A stretch of 64,000 bases of DNA from DATEOR01 sp963841425 (GCA_963841425.1 CAWJCL010000003.1:251227-315226); one strand, 5' to 3'; positions 35,910-44,478 are shown, counted from the stretch's first letter. The notes: generated from the letters alone by a model not told the origin. Numbers and translations are program-made.

Positions 35910-37114
35910 GATCGAGCCTTCCGTCGAAGCTTGGCCGCGATCCCTGCGATCTCGGCGACGCCCGGCCGCGGATCGTCCCAGGCGAGGATGTCGAACCCGT
36001 CCCTCGGGTATACGAGTCGCATGGCCGCCTCGACCCCCGCACGGCGAGGGGGCACGAGAACGAGTCGGCGACCCTGGCGGCCCCGCAACGTCGACGCGAT
36101 CCAGACGACCTCCAGATCGAGGTTGCGGGAACGGACGCCGAGCTCGTAGGCGGTGTCCGGCGGCCGTCCGTTCTCGGGAGGGCCCGTGAGGTAGAGCTCC
36201 GCCATCCGCACCGGGAAGTCGATGCCGCTCTTGACCGCGAGCGGAAGCGAGCCCCAGATCCGCCCGTTGATCTCCATGAGGCGCGCGCCGTTCTCTCCGA
36301 GCTTGAACTCGACCATCGCGAGTCCGGTCCACTCGAGCGCGGCCAAGAGGCGCTTGGAGTACTCGTAGAGCGTCGAATCCAGAGGCACGCTCTCACGAAA
36401 CGAGCTTGCACCGCCGGTGATCGGAACCTCGTGCAGGCGACGGTGCTGGAATGCCGCCAGCGGGCGGCCGCGATGAAGCAGGAGCTCGACTCCGTGACCT
36501 TCACCCCTGTGGTACTCCTGGAGCAGAATCTCGAAGCGGCCTTCCGCGCGCGCGACCTCCGCGTCGAGCGACGCTCGATCCTCTGCATAGGTGACCTCGT
36601 GATGCTCGACGACATCGTTGCCGGGTCGAACGCTCGACGCCCTCGGCTTCAAGACGAGAGGCCAGCCGAGTGACTCCGCCGCCTCACGTGCCTGCTCGAC
36701 GGTCGAGACGACGGTCGTCCGCGGCACGGGTACGTCCTCCTTGCGGGCCAGCTCGATGGTCGCGAGCTTGTCCTGGGTCGTCGCGTAGGAATCCCTGTCC
36801 GGCAGCGCGAGCGCGCAGGTGTCGACGAAGCGCTCGCGCTCCTCCGAGAGGAGGAGCGTCAGCTCGTCACCGCAAGGAACGATGAGGTCGACCCGGCGCT
36901 GCTCGGCCGCGCGCAGGAGGACGCTGAGGGCGCCCTCCGGATCCGTGCGCGGCGACGGATAACGCAGGCGATCCGCTGCGTGGCGAGAATAGAAGCCCGG
37001 GCTACGCGCTTCACAGTCGGCCGCGATCACCTCCGCGCCGCTTCGCCCGAGCGAGCGGATGATCGTGACTGCCGCCCCCCGAGCAGCGTCCGTGACCAGG
37101 ATGCGTCGCCTCAG
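35906..37114 (-). CDS. ATP-grasp carboxylate-amine ligase-like protein
   Basis: About 402 residues with the order expected of ATP-grasp enzymes: an N-terminal Rossmann-like domain ('RILVTDAARGAAVTIIRSLG'), the ATP clamp 'PLVLKPRASS', 'ILLQEYHRGEGHGVELLL', and the metal motif 'LMEINGRIWGSLPLA'. No ATG, GTG or TTG precedes the domain in a plausible place. The only sensible start is a CTG that overlaps the upstream TGA as CTGA, copying the ATGA/GTGA junctions around it. Substrate unknown; ligation of an amino acid or acid to a sugar is one possibility. Confidence 0.82.
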   Translation of the reverse strand: MRRRILVTDAARGAAVTIIRSLGRSGAEVIAADCEARSPGFYSRHAADRLRYPSPRTDPEGALSVLLRAAEQRRVDLIVPCGDELTLLLSEERERFVDTCALALPDRDSYATTQDKLATIELARKEDVPVPRTTVVSTVEQAREAAESLGWPLVLKPRASSVRPGNDVVEHHEVTYAEDRASLDAEVARAEGRFEILLQEYHRGEGHGVELLLHRGRPLAAFQHRRLHEVPITGGASSFRESVPLDSTLYEYSKRLLAALEWTGLAMVEFKLGENGARLMEINGRIWGSLPLAVKSGIDFPVRMAELYLTGPPENGRPPDTAYELGVRSRNLDLEVVWIASTLRGRQGRRLVLVPPRRAGVEAAMRLVYPRDGFDILAWDDPRPGVAEIAGIAAKLRRKARS

Positions 37115-37845
37115 GAACGGACCCCTTCCTGCACGGCGAAACCACGACCTCGCGAGTACGCCTCGATCCTGGCGGCCACGTCGCGCGTCACGGCCTCGAC
37201 GGGGCGGCTCGCGTCGACGACTGTGAATCCGTCGAGGACCTTTCCGAGCTCGAGATACTCTCGCCGGCGTCGCTCGAGGGACTCGACGGTTCCCTCGCCC
37301 TTGCGTTCGAACAGGACCTCTGCGGGAGCGTCGAGATAGATGACGAGGTCCGGTTTGGGGTACAGACGCGAGAGGACGAATCCGTGCAGGCGCCTGCTCG
37401 CGGTGCGTCGCGGCTTGGCTGCGACGTCGTAGGCGAAGTAGTCGGCGAAGAAGTGCCGGTCGAACACCACGACGTCTCCGCGCCGACGATGCAGGGTCGC
37501 GAGGATCGCGCGATGCCACTCTTCGGCCAGGCGGTTGCCGAGGCGGACGAACGAGCGCGCCGATCGAAGATTGCGACGGGCGAATCCTCTGGGGGCGATC
37601 GCCTCGGATTCGCTCGAGTCCCGCGGTCCGGCTGTGTCCGGTCTCGCTCCACGGCGACGACGGAGCGCGTGCACGACGCGCGTGGTGTAGAGGAGATGGT
37701 TGCTCGAATCGGGATTGACGCCCATGTAGAGGTACTCGACCGGAAAGGGCAACGCGCTCTGGAGCGCGCGGGCAACCGTCGTCTTCCCCGCCCCGTCCGG
37801 ACCGATGAGGGCGACCGTGAAGCCCGGTCTCGTCAGCGAGCCCAC
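37111..37845 (-). CDS. Thymidylate-kinase-like P-loop kinase
   Basis: A 244-residue protein from the GTG at 37845. The Walker A loop is 'LIGPDGAGKTT' (13-23), the DR[YH]-type motif is 'VVVFDRHFFADYFAYD', and the lid region is Arg-rich ('FERKGEGTVESLERRRREY'). These fit thymidylate-kinase-like enzymes, but the insertion of ~50 residues between P-loop and DRH and the genomic context argue against a housekeeping dTMP kinase. It overlaps the upstream gene by 13 bases and the ATP-grasp gene by 4. A role in phosphorylating a sugar or nucleotide precursor is inferred. Confidence 0.82.
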   Translation of the reverse strand: MGSLTRPGFTVALIGPDGAGKTTVARALQSALPFPVEYLYMGVNPDSSNHLLYTTRVVHALRRRRGARPDTAGPRDSSESEAIAPRGFARRNLRSARSFVRLGNRLAEEWHRAILATLHRRRGDVVVFDRHFFADYFAYDVAAKPRRTASRRLHGFVLSRLYPKPDLVIYLDAPAEVLFERKGEGTVESLERRRREYLELGKVLDGFTVVDASRPVEAVTRDVAARIEAYSRGRGFAVQEGVRS

Positions 37846-38846
37846 GCGAGATCTCCCAGGTTCTCGAGGGTGTGGCTCCAGAGCCGGTAGTAGCGGTTGC
37901 GGCGCACCCAAGCAGCGCCTTCCTCGTCCAGGCGCGAGCGGTCGTCGGCGATTCGCACTGCCAGGCCGGCCGTGTAGCGGGCCCAGCAAGCGAGGAAGAG
38001 CGGGGCGAGCAAGACCGGATCCAGCTCGAGCCCCGCCGCATAGGCGAGCACCCTCGACCGAGCCCAGCCTGCTCGGCCGAAGAACGCCTGACCGAAGGCG
38101 GTGACGTATTCCTCCGGGGTCGGTGTGCGCCGCAGGGCGAACGTCGCGAACGCGAGGAAGAAGCTGAGGTCGTGAAGCGGAAAGCCGTCCTCCTCCGCGA
38201 GCTCCCAGTCCACCACCCCGACCCGCCCGGAAGAGAGGAGAATCAAGTTCGGGTGGCTGAGGTCACCGTGCTCGAAGACCCGCGGCAACGACGCGTCGCG
38301 GAGCGGCTCGACGATCTCGAGCGTCCGGGATACGAGATCTCGCTCCGTCGCCGCGTCCGGAAAGAATTCGGCGAAGAGGCTCAGCGGCTCGACGATCAGT
38401 CGCTCGAACGACGTTCCCCCGCGGTCGTTGCACGGCAGGCTTATGAGCCAGCTGACAACGGTGTCGACGCACCGCGAGGGATCGGCACGGAGAATCCGGC
38501 GAGTCATGAGCGGCCCGACGAGAGCGGTTTCGACGAGGAACGGCCGGTCGCCGTCCTCGCACGCAACGACCTCGGGAATCGACTCGCTCGCCCCCGGACT
38601 CTGCTCCCGCAGGGCAGTCAGGACACGCGCTTCCCGGGCGATGCCGTCGTCGTCACCGGACAGCCGGGGCATCTTGACGACGAGCTTCGGCTCGCCCGCA
38701 CCGGTCGGAATCAGAAGGGCCACGACGTGGCGCGACGTTCGGAAGCGAGGGGTGAGCACCACGCAGGAGGGCCTCTCGCCGAGATCGAATCGCTCGAGGA
38801 GGTGCCGACTCCGCAGCCCTTCCACCCGGGACAGAATTGTGTTCAT
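37833..38846 (-). CDS. APH-type (aminoglycoside phosphotransferase-like) kinase
   Basis: This 337-residue kinase starts at the ATG at 38846 (ATGA overlap with the upstream stop). 'LVVKMPRLSGDDDGIAREAR' gives the ATP-binding Lys and the helix-C Glu, 'RVFEHGDLSHPNLILL' the catalytic loop and 'VGVVDWELAEEDGFPLHDLS' the metal Asp. It corresponds to the second half of the fusion protein at 16136-17893, including the 'W[E]...G.PL.DL' stretch and the C-terminal helical region with 'CW.....A'. Its substrate is not known. Confidence 0.82.
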   Translation of the reverse strand: MNTILSRVEGLRSRHLLERFDLGERPSCVVLTPRFRTSRHVVALLIPTGAGEPKLVVKMPRLSGDDDGIAREARVLTALREQSPGASESIPEVVACEDGDRPFLVETALVGPLMTRRILRADPSRCVDTVVSWLISLPCNDRGGTSFERLIVEPLSLFAEFFPDAATERDLVSRTLEIVEPLRDASLPRVFEHGDLSHPNLILLSSGRVGVVDWELAEEDGFPLHDLSFFLAFATFALRRTPTPEEYVTAFGQAFFGRAGWARSRVLAYAAGLELDPVLLAPLFLACWARYTAGLAVRIADDRSRLDEEGAAWVRRNRYYRLWSHTLENLGDLAWAR

Positions 38847-39460
38847 CGCCCCTCTCCGGCCTCCTCGGGCTGACGTCCGATCGCGCTCGCACAGGGAACG
38901 AACAGCGCGAGCTGCCGGGTTCCCGCGAGAAGGGGAGCCAGCCGCGTCACCACGCGCGCGCCGCTCGTCCGTCCTCGCGCCAGCCCGTGACGGACCGCAG
39001 CCACGTCGTCGAGGGGGATGATCGCGCGACACGAGGCGAAGTCGGGCCAGTGAACGTGGGTGTCGACCTCGACGAGCCCCATTCTCCTGAGCGTCCTCGC
39101 GCATCCTCGCGCGGAGCGAGGCGCGTCAGCATGCCTCGAGGGAATCGACGTCTCGACCTCGACGTAGAGCCAGCCGCCCGGGCGCAGCAACCCGGGGACG
39201 GCCTCGATGACCTCGCGACGTGGATTTCGAAGAACCACGAGATCGTAGGGCGCATCGAGGCCTGCCGCGGACGTCGAGTCCGCCACGTCCAGTGAGGCGC
39301 TGAAGAGTGCGAGTGACTCGAGGAGGTCGGCGTCGGTGACGCAGATGCACGCAACGCGGCCGAGGTCGGGAGTGGGAAGAAGAAATCTCCAGTCGATGCG
39401 CCGCGATGCCTGGAGCAGGGCTTCGTGAGCGACCGTCTTCACCGGGTGCGTCTGCGTCAC
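38843..39460 (-). CDS. Degenerate methyltransferase-like protein
   Basis: A 205-residue protein starting at GTG 39460 (GTGA overlap). It has a Rossmann-like layout with 'GRVACICVTDADLL' at the motif I position and 'YDLVVLRNPRREVIEAVPG' and 'LLRPGGWLYVEVET' at motifs IV-V of class I methyltransferases. The glycine-rich SAM loop is missing. The start 'IDWRFLLPTPDLGRV' matches 'ANWCFLLPRLELGRV' of the fusion protein at 16136, so this is the split form of that N-terminal domain. It may bind rather than methylate. Confidence 0.72.
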   Translation of the reverse strand: MTQTHPVKTVAHEALLQASRRIDWRFLLPTPDLGRVACICVTDADLLESLALFSASLDVADSTSAAGLDAPYDLVVLRNPRREVIEAVPGLLRPGGWLYVEVETSIPSRHADAPRSARGCARTLRRMGLVEVDTHVHWPDFASCRAIIPLDDVAAVRHGLARGRTSGARVVTRLAPLLAGTRQLALFVPCASAIGRQPEEAGEGR

Positions 39461-40578
39461 TTGCAGTACCGCTTCATGGAATCGAAGAGAGCGCCCAGCG
39501 ATACCGGATACGGATGGCGCACGACGAACGCGGGCTTGCCGGCGAGCGCGTGCGAAAGCGCGTCGCGTTCCAGTGTCGCGGCATGGTCGACGACGTGGCT
39601 CGACGCTTCCGGGAACGCGAAGCGAAACTTCAGATACGCCGCGGTCAGATCCAAGCTCTCGTGCCGAAGCGAGAACGCCATGCGACGTCCGATTTCGGAC
39701 GCGTCTGCCGGCTCGACGACCACTTCGTCGCTCTCGTGGCTCATGAGGAAGAAGAGCCGATCGAATGGAGCGGACATCGGCCCGAGCCGGCCGAACAGGC
39801 GCTCCGGTGCCACGTCGACATAGCGCTGTCGTTTCAGGAGCGTCGTCACCCTCCCGTCCGCGGGCCGCAGGACTCGCTCGGCGGCGAGCAGCACGTCGAG
39901 GGTCTTCAAGCGGGCACGCTCGCGGGCCCGGAGCAGTCGCGCGTACTCCGGCAGTTGCCGGAGCTGCCACTGCCAGATGCGGATCGGCTGGGGAATCCCG
40001 TAGACGTGCGCGCCATTCGCCGGGATATAGACCCACTCGTCACCGACGTACTCCGCCCCGTGCGCGGCGAACGCGAGCAGAGCTTCCGTTTTTCCGCCCT
40101 TCGACCACCCCGTGGCGACGACGCCGGTGCCCTCGTGGACGAAGGCCGACGCGTGCAAGGGAAGGATCCCCTTTGCGAGGAGCGTCAGATTCAGGATGGG
40201 GATCAGCAGCGGAACCGCCGCGAGTCCGCGCTCGCAGACGATCTCAGCCGGGCCGCCGATCTGTCTGAAGTCGATGCGGACCCGCGCCGACGACTTGTGC
40301 TTGCTGCGCAGAACGAGAAACGCATCGTCCGTGAAGGCCGCATCGTCCAGGCCGATGTAGCGAAGCCGTGAGGATCTCTGGTTTCGATCGACGAACCTGA
40401 TCACGACGTCGGGCGCCCGGTCGACGATGGCCTCCAACGGTCCGAGCTGCCGTCTGACAGCCGCGGCGTCGGCCGAGGTGGCGCCTACCGTCCGGATCGC
40501 CGCGAGGCCGTGGAGGTCGAAGTCGAGAACGCCGGCACCTCTTGCCGGGGCCTCCGCCTCTGCGCGAGCGATGCTCAC
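39457..40578 (-). CDS. HPr-kinase-like P-loop protein
   Basis: The 373-residue product has an N-terminal ~130-residue domain and an HprK-like kinase core: 'LPLHASAFVHEGTGVVATGW' leads into the Walker A loop GWSKGGKTE (about 157-165, Lys163), followed by 'YVGDEWVYI', the position of the HprK catalytic acidic residues. HprK-related kinases of this kind occur in sugar- and peptide-modifying clusters rather than in PTS control; no HPr gene is seen here. Its start overlaps the nucleotidyltransferase stop (GTGA). Confidence 0.8.
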   Translation of the reverse strand: MSIARAEAEAPARGAGVLDFDLHGLAAIRTVGATSADAAAVRRQLGPLEAIVDRAPDVVIRFVDRNQRSSRLRYIGLDDAAFTDDAFLVLRSKHKSSARVRIDFRQIGGPAEIVCERGLAAVPLLIPILNLTLLAKGILPLHASAFVHEGTGVVATGWSKGGKTEALLAFAAHGAEYVGDEWVYIPANGAHVYGIPQPIRIWQWQLRQLPEYARLLRARERARLKTLDVLLAAERVLRPADGRVTTLLKRQRYVDVAPERLFGRLGPMSAPFDRLFFLMSHESDEVVVEPADASEIGRRMAFSLRHESLDLTAAYLKFRFAFPEASSHVVDHAATLERDALSHALAGKPAFVVRHPYPVSLGALFDSMKRYCK

Positions 40579-41690
40579 CCGCGGGACCTCTCGACGTAGC
40601 GCCGCCAGATCTCGGCCGTTGCCTCTTGCGCTGAATCGTGGCCTGTGAAGGCCAGGGCCCCGAGATCGCCCCCGCCGACCAGGCGCCCGAGCAGCCTCGA
40701 TGGTGGCACGTGCTCGGAGAGCTCCAGAATCACCAAACGGCCCCAGGCGGCATGCCAGCGTGTGAGGGCGACGTTCCGTATGCGAGCGGCGAGCGAACGT
40801 TCCAGCCGCAGCCGCCGGTGCGGCAAGGCCCAGCGCTCGGCCACCGCCGCGGCGAGTCCGGACTCCGGCGCGGTGTGGACGGTCAGTCCAGGGCCGCATA
40901 GCGGAGGGACTCGTCCCAGCCGGCGCATCGCCCTGTTTCGCAGCGCCCTCGCTCGTCCGGTCAGTCGACGGCGACTCAGACAGTGGGCCCGGATGAACGG
41001 CGCCGCACGCTCGAGCGTCACCCACTCCTCCGCCTTCGCGAGCTCGAGGAGTGTGTCCGCTCCGTAGGTCTCTGGGAGCACACGGCCGATGGTCTGCGCA
41101 AGCGGGCCTCTCGCGCTGGCGCTGTCGCCGAGAGAGTGCAACGCCCTGCGGTGCGTATCCGAAAAGCCGCTCCCGTCGAGAAGGCAGTGCAGAAGCAGGC
41201 TCCAGAATCCATCATCCGCCGCGAGGACCACGAGGCCTCCGGCCGACCGACGCCGCTCCAGGCACCCGGCGCCGCCCCCGAGCGTGAGCTCCTGGTATGG
41301 ACCGTAAGCGAGGTCGGTGACTACGTCGAGCTTGACCCAGCAGTCCTCGGCGGCGTCGTATGCGAGGAAGAAGGTGTGCGGCCCCCGACCGTGGCGATGC
41401 AGGCGTCCAAACCCGAGCTGCGCGAGCTCTTCTGCGAGGCGCGGAAGGTCCGTGGGAGCAACGAGGATGTCGACGTCGCCTTCGGGCGAGCCGAGCTCCG
41501 ACTCGCCGCGCAGCAGTGCCCACTCGATGCCGGGCCGCTCCAGAGCAGACAGCGCCCGGGCGACAGCGGGACGAATGGCGTGAGCCTGGGTCGCGGCGGG
41601 CGCCGGATGCGGCTCGGCGGAAGCGACGCCGGATGATCCCGCCAGGACGGTGCCTCGCCGAGGCGCGTCCGTTGGGAGATGCGCGCGCAT
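40575..41690 (-). CDS. Nucleotidyltransferase-fold protein
   Basis: The 371-residue protein has 'WALLRGESELGSPEGDVDIL' (residues 57-76), which carries the D-x-D of Pol-beta-type nucleotidyltransferases. 'CWVKLDVVTDLAYGPYQE' supplies the third acidic position. The C-terminal ~220 residues are helical and Arg-rich. It starts five bases after the sugar transferase stop. This fold with an HprK-like neighbour recurs in exopolysaccharide and modified-peptide clusters. The donor and acceptor are unknown. Confidence 0.75.
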   Translation of the reverse strand: MRAHLPTDAPRRGTVLAGSSGVASAEPHPAPAATQAHAIRPAVARALSALERPGIEWALLRGESELGSPEGDVDILVAPTDLPRLAEELAQLGFGRLHRHGRGPHTFFLAYDAAEDCWVKLDVVTDLAYGPYQELTLGGGAGCLERRRSAGGLVVLAADDGFWSLLLHCLLDGSGFSDTHRRALHSLGDSASARGPLAQTIGRVLPETYGADTLLELAKAEEWVTLERAAPFIRAHCLSRRRLTGRARALRNRAMRRLGRVPPLCGPGLTVHTAPESGLAAAVAERWALPHRRLRLERSLAARIRNVALTRWHAAWGRLVILELSEHVPPSRLLGRLVGGGDLGALAFTGHDSAQEATAEIWRRYVERSRG

Positions 41691-41693
41691 CGC

Positions 41694-42341
41694 TTACGCG
41701 CCCGAGCGACGGAAGACTGCGGGCACGGTCTGCAGAAGGATCTTCAGATCGAGCCAGAAGGACCTGTGCTCGATGTACTCGATGTCGAGTCGGAGCCTCT
41801 CGTCGAAGGTCGTGAGGTTGCGGCCCTTCACCTGCCAGAGTCCGGTGATGCCCGGGGTGACCTCGAGCCGGCGGGTGTGCCAGAGGCTATACGTCGTCGG
41901 CGCGAAGGACGTCGGCCGAGGACCCACGAACGACATGTCACCGCGAAGGACATTGAACAGCTGGGGCAGCTCGTCGAGGCTCGTCTGACGCAGGATCATG
42001 CCTACCCGCGTGATCCTCGGGTCCTTGGGGATCTTGAAGTCCGGCGGGGGCAGGACGTTGAGGTGCGCGAGTCCGGCCTTGAGCTCCTCGGCGTTCCTGA
42101 CCATGGTGCGGAACTTGTACATTCGGAATCGCCGCCCATCCCTACCCGTCCGCTCCTGGGCGATCAGGATCGAGCCCGGCGAATCGAGCCGGATGGTCAG
42201 CGCCAGCAGGAGCATGAGGATGGCGACCACAGGCAAAAGCCAGATGCAGAGCGCGAGATCGAAGCCTCGCTTGGCAACCAGGTAGCGTCGGCTCACCTGG
42301 CCTGTCCGGGCGATCCCGGCTCTGAGCTCGCCGGTGATCAC
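41694..42341 (-). CDS. Initiating sugar transferase (monotopic phosphoglycosyl transferase)
   Basis: A 215-residue WbaP/PglC-type enzyme. A re-entrant hydrophobic helix (~28-50) precedes 'YKFRTM' (75-80). The catalytic Asp-Glu dyad is at 123-124 in 'QTSLDELPQLFNVLRGDMS', followed by 'FVGPRP' and 'PGITGLWQV'. It should move a sugar-1-phosphate from a nucleotide sugar to undecaprenyl phosphate, the first step of repeat-unit synthesis. It is the short form without the N-terminal CoA-binding-like domain of WbaP. GTG at 42341 overlaps the upstream stop by four bases. Confidence 0.92.
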   Translation of the reverse strand: MITGELRAGIARTGQVSRRYLVAKRGFDLALCIWLLPVVAILMLLLALTIRLDSPGSILIAQERTGRDGRRFRMYKFRTMVRNAEELKAGLAHLNVLPPPDFKIPKDPRITRVGMILRQTSLDELPQLFNVLRGDMSFVGPRPTSFAPTTYSLWHTRRLEVTPGITGLWQVKGRNLTTFDERLRLDIEYIEHRSFWLDLKILLQTVPAVFRRSGA

Positions 42342-42889
42342 GCCGTCGGCACACCCCGCCGCCTCGAAGCCGGCCTCGATGTCGTTCGGTCGCTCCTGAG
42401 AGCGCTGTACAACGCCCCGTTCGTGAGGCCGTCCTCCGGAAACACTGCGAGGGAGACGTCGGGGACGTGCTCGCCCACCAGGCGCTCCAAGGGTTCACGG
42501 ATCCGGAGGAGCATCGCCGCGACCATCGTGCGGTCGCACTCCGGGAGAAGCATGTAGACGCGGGGCCCCTCGATCCAGACCCGGTCGACGCGTCTCAGTA
42601 GCGAGCTCAACCCGTATGCGAGTTCGCGGACATACGTCCATGGATCCTCGATCTCACGGCGGCAGGAAAAGCACACGAGCGCGAAATTCCGGCCGAACCT
42701 TCGGCTGCGCTCGAGCTCGAGCCGAACCTCGTCAGAGGGGCTCCAGCGCTCGGAGACCAGTTCACTCCCTGTCCGTCGTGCACGCGCGCGCCGCCTGATC
42801 GGCGGGACGCTGAGCTTGAGTCGAGTGCTCAAGCTCTCGGCTCTCAGTCCTTCAGATCTTCCTTCATCCGCTCCCACAAAACGCAACAC
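42338..42889 (-). CDS. Degenerate GGDEF-like domain protein
   Basis: The 183-residue protein has a ~55-residue basic N-terminus and a domain resembling a nucleotide-cyclase/GGDEF fold: 'RNFALVCFSC' as the first strand, 'YGLSSLLRRVDRVWIEGPRV' where the GG[DE]EF loop should be, 'YMLLPECDRTMVAAMLLRIR' and 'VSLAVFPEDGLTNGALYSAL'. The catalytic signature is missing, so it cannot be a normal diguanylate cyclase. Because it is coupled (GTGA) to the sugar transferase, it probably controls or scaffolds that enzyme. It may be the first gene of the long minus-strand run. Confidence 0.65.
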   Translation of the reverse strand: MLRFVGADEGRSEGLRAESLSTRLKLSVPPIRRRARARRTGSELVSERWSPSDEVRLELERSRRFGRNFALVCFSCRREIEDPWTYVRELAYGLSSLLRRVDRVWIEGPRVYMLLPECDRTMVAAMLLRIREPLERLVGEHVPDVSLAVFPEDGLTNGALYSALRSDRTTSRPASRRRGVPTA

Positions 42890-42974
42890 GGTTGACCTCC
42901 CTCGGCGTTGGAACTTCGCGTTTCCTGCATGCGAGCTTGGACCTCGCAGCAGGCACGAACCAGCGCTGGAAGGG

Positions 42975-43900
42975 CTATCCGGGTCGCTTCAGCTGATAGG
43001 CGGGAGCCGCGCCGCAAAGCGGCTTCGTGCTCGTCGAGAGACGACTCCCGAAAAGCTGCGCGAAAGCAAATACGGCCATCAAGGCGGCGAGCACCATGGG
43101 CGCCCCGCCGCCCCCGCTGCCCGTCGACCCTCCGAAGATACCGCCTCCTCCGAAACCTCCGAAGGGCTTATCCTGCCGCGGCGCCCACGGGAAGAGCGGC
43201 GACGGGCCGGGTGAGACGGATTTCTCGGCGTCCGACGGGCCCGTGGCTCCGTCGGTTCCAGACGTCCCGCCGTCGCCGGCAGCCGTCACGGGCGCCGCAC
43301 CGAGACTGCTGAGAAGATCGACCGGGCCGGGGGAGATCCACGTGTCGTCAGTGGTCCCTGAGGAACCCGTCGGTGCGAACGGATTCATCCCCCCGGATGG
43401 AGAATCATGGATCGCCGGGGATGGAATCGCAGGGGGCGGCAAAGGGGCCGGCGTCTCCGTCGGAGGGGTGGCGACCGGTGGCGTCTGGTCGACCGGCGGG
43501 GTTGGCGGCGTCGGGTCGACGGCGGGGTCGGCGGCGTCTGGTCGACCGGCGGGGTCGGATCGACCTGGTCCACCGGCGGGGTTGGCGGCGTCTGCTCGAC
43601 CGGCGGAGTCTCCTCGGCCGGCGGGGTCGGATCGACCTGGTCCACCGGCGGGGTCGGATCGACCTGCTCGACCGGCGGAGTCTCCTCGGCCGGCGCGGTC
43701 GGATCGACCTGCTCGACCGGCGGAGTCTCCTCGGCCGCCGTCGACGATTCCGGATCGATCACCGCGCTCGTCTCCTCCTGAGCGGTCGCGAGGTCATCCG
43801 CACGCGATTCGGCGACGAACGCGAACAGCCACAAGAAGGCGAGGGTCGCGAACATGAGCACGAACCGGCACATCCATGCACCGGAGCTGCGGGTCGCCAC
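42975..43900 (-). pseudogene. Secreted Pro-rich repeat protein with Gly-rich stalk and C-terminal membrane helix, 1-base frameshift
   Basis: From GTG 43900 (or ATG 43873): a signal helix 'VLMFATLAFLWLFAFVAES', an acidic segment, then about 13 copies of TPPV[ED]Q[VT][DP]-type units. The frame breaks at 43520/43521, where one C is missing from a GTCGACC repeat. In the next frame the protein continues with a Pro/Ser region, 'GGFGGGGIFGGSTGSGGGG', one helix 'PMVLAALMAVFAFAQLFG' and a short polar tail to 42975. Both halves make sense only together, about 308 residues. It looks like a wall-spanning stalk anchored at its C-terminus. It lies 85 bases upstream of the GGDEF-like gene on the same strand. 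Confidence 0.65.
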
Positions 43901-44478
43901 TACGCGGATCCCCTCTTCGTACCTAATCGTCCTGAGGACCTGCAGAGTCTCCCCCCACTCGTCTCCCCCCTCGCTACCCGGTTCTAGCTCGTAGATCTCA
44001 CTACCCTCTTCCCAGCTCGCCGTCGTGCGAACCTCCGTAGGCAGACTTACCGATGGGTTCCGCACTGTCAAATCGGGCGGAGTCCTCGTTCGCCGGCCTC
44101 CGAGCGGTGGAGGCCGTGGGGGACGGGGGATAACTGGAAGGGCCCACCGACAGAATGTTCTCGACCCGCTCGCCCGCATTCGCGAAACTCTCACGGTCAC
44201 CTTGAGGGTTATAGTTTGAGTCACGCTTAGATTTGGCTTGATTCCTTGTGGCGGTCGACCTCCGGAACGCTCGAGTGTGACATGAAGGTTGGCGTGACCT
44301 CCCTGTGACGTCTGTGCGCAGGCCAGCCGATTGACGCCGGCCGCGCTACAATCCTCGCTCGTGCCCGATGGCGTTCGCTCTTCGGGCGATCGGAAGGTTT
44401 TTTCAGCGGCGCGTTGCGGCAAGGAATCTCATCGAGAGGAAGACCGAGTCTGCTGCGGCACGCCCTCGGTGTGGGCGA
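43901..44478. other. Intergenic region between divergent genes
   Basis: No convincing gene in 578 bases. It holds a hairpin with arms GGCCTCC/GGAGGCC (44095-44115). An A/T-richer stretch around 44205-44260 would suit promoters. Three loosely similar GTGAC motifs lie near 44276-44315 (AGTGTGACAT, GCGTGACCTC, CTGTGACGTC). The divergent layout means it must contain promoters for the stalk-protein operon and for the plus-strand gene at 44479. Confidence 0.5.

Noticed and set aside
39457..41690. Lasso-peptide-type modification cluster (HprK-like kinase with nucleotidyltransferase)
   Set aside because: No precursor peptide, asparagine-synthetase-like cyclase or transglutaminase-like protease is visible. 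The surroundings are those of a polysaccharide locus.
43440..43760. Short regularly spaced repeats that could suggest a CRISPR array
   Set aside because: The units are contiguous, have no unique spacers and encode the TPPV[ED]Q repeats of the stalk protein.
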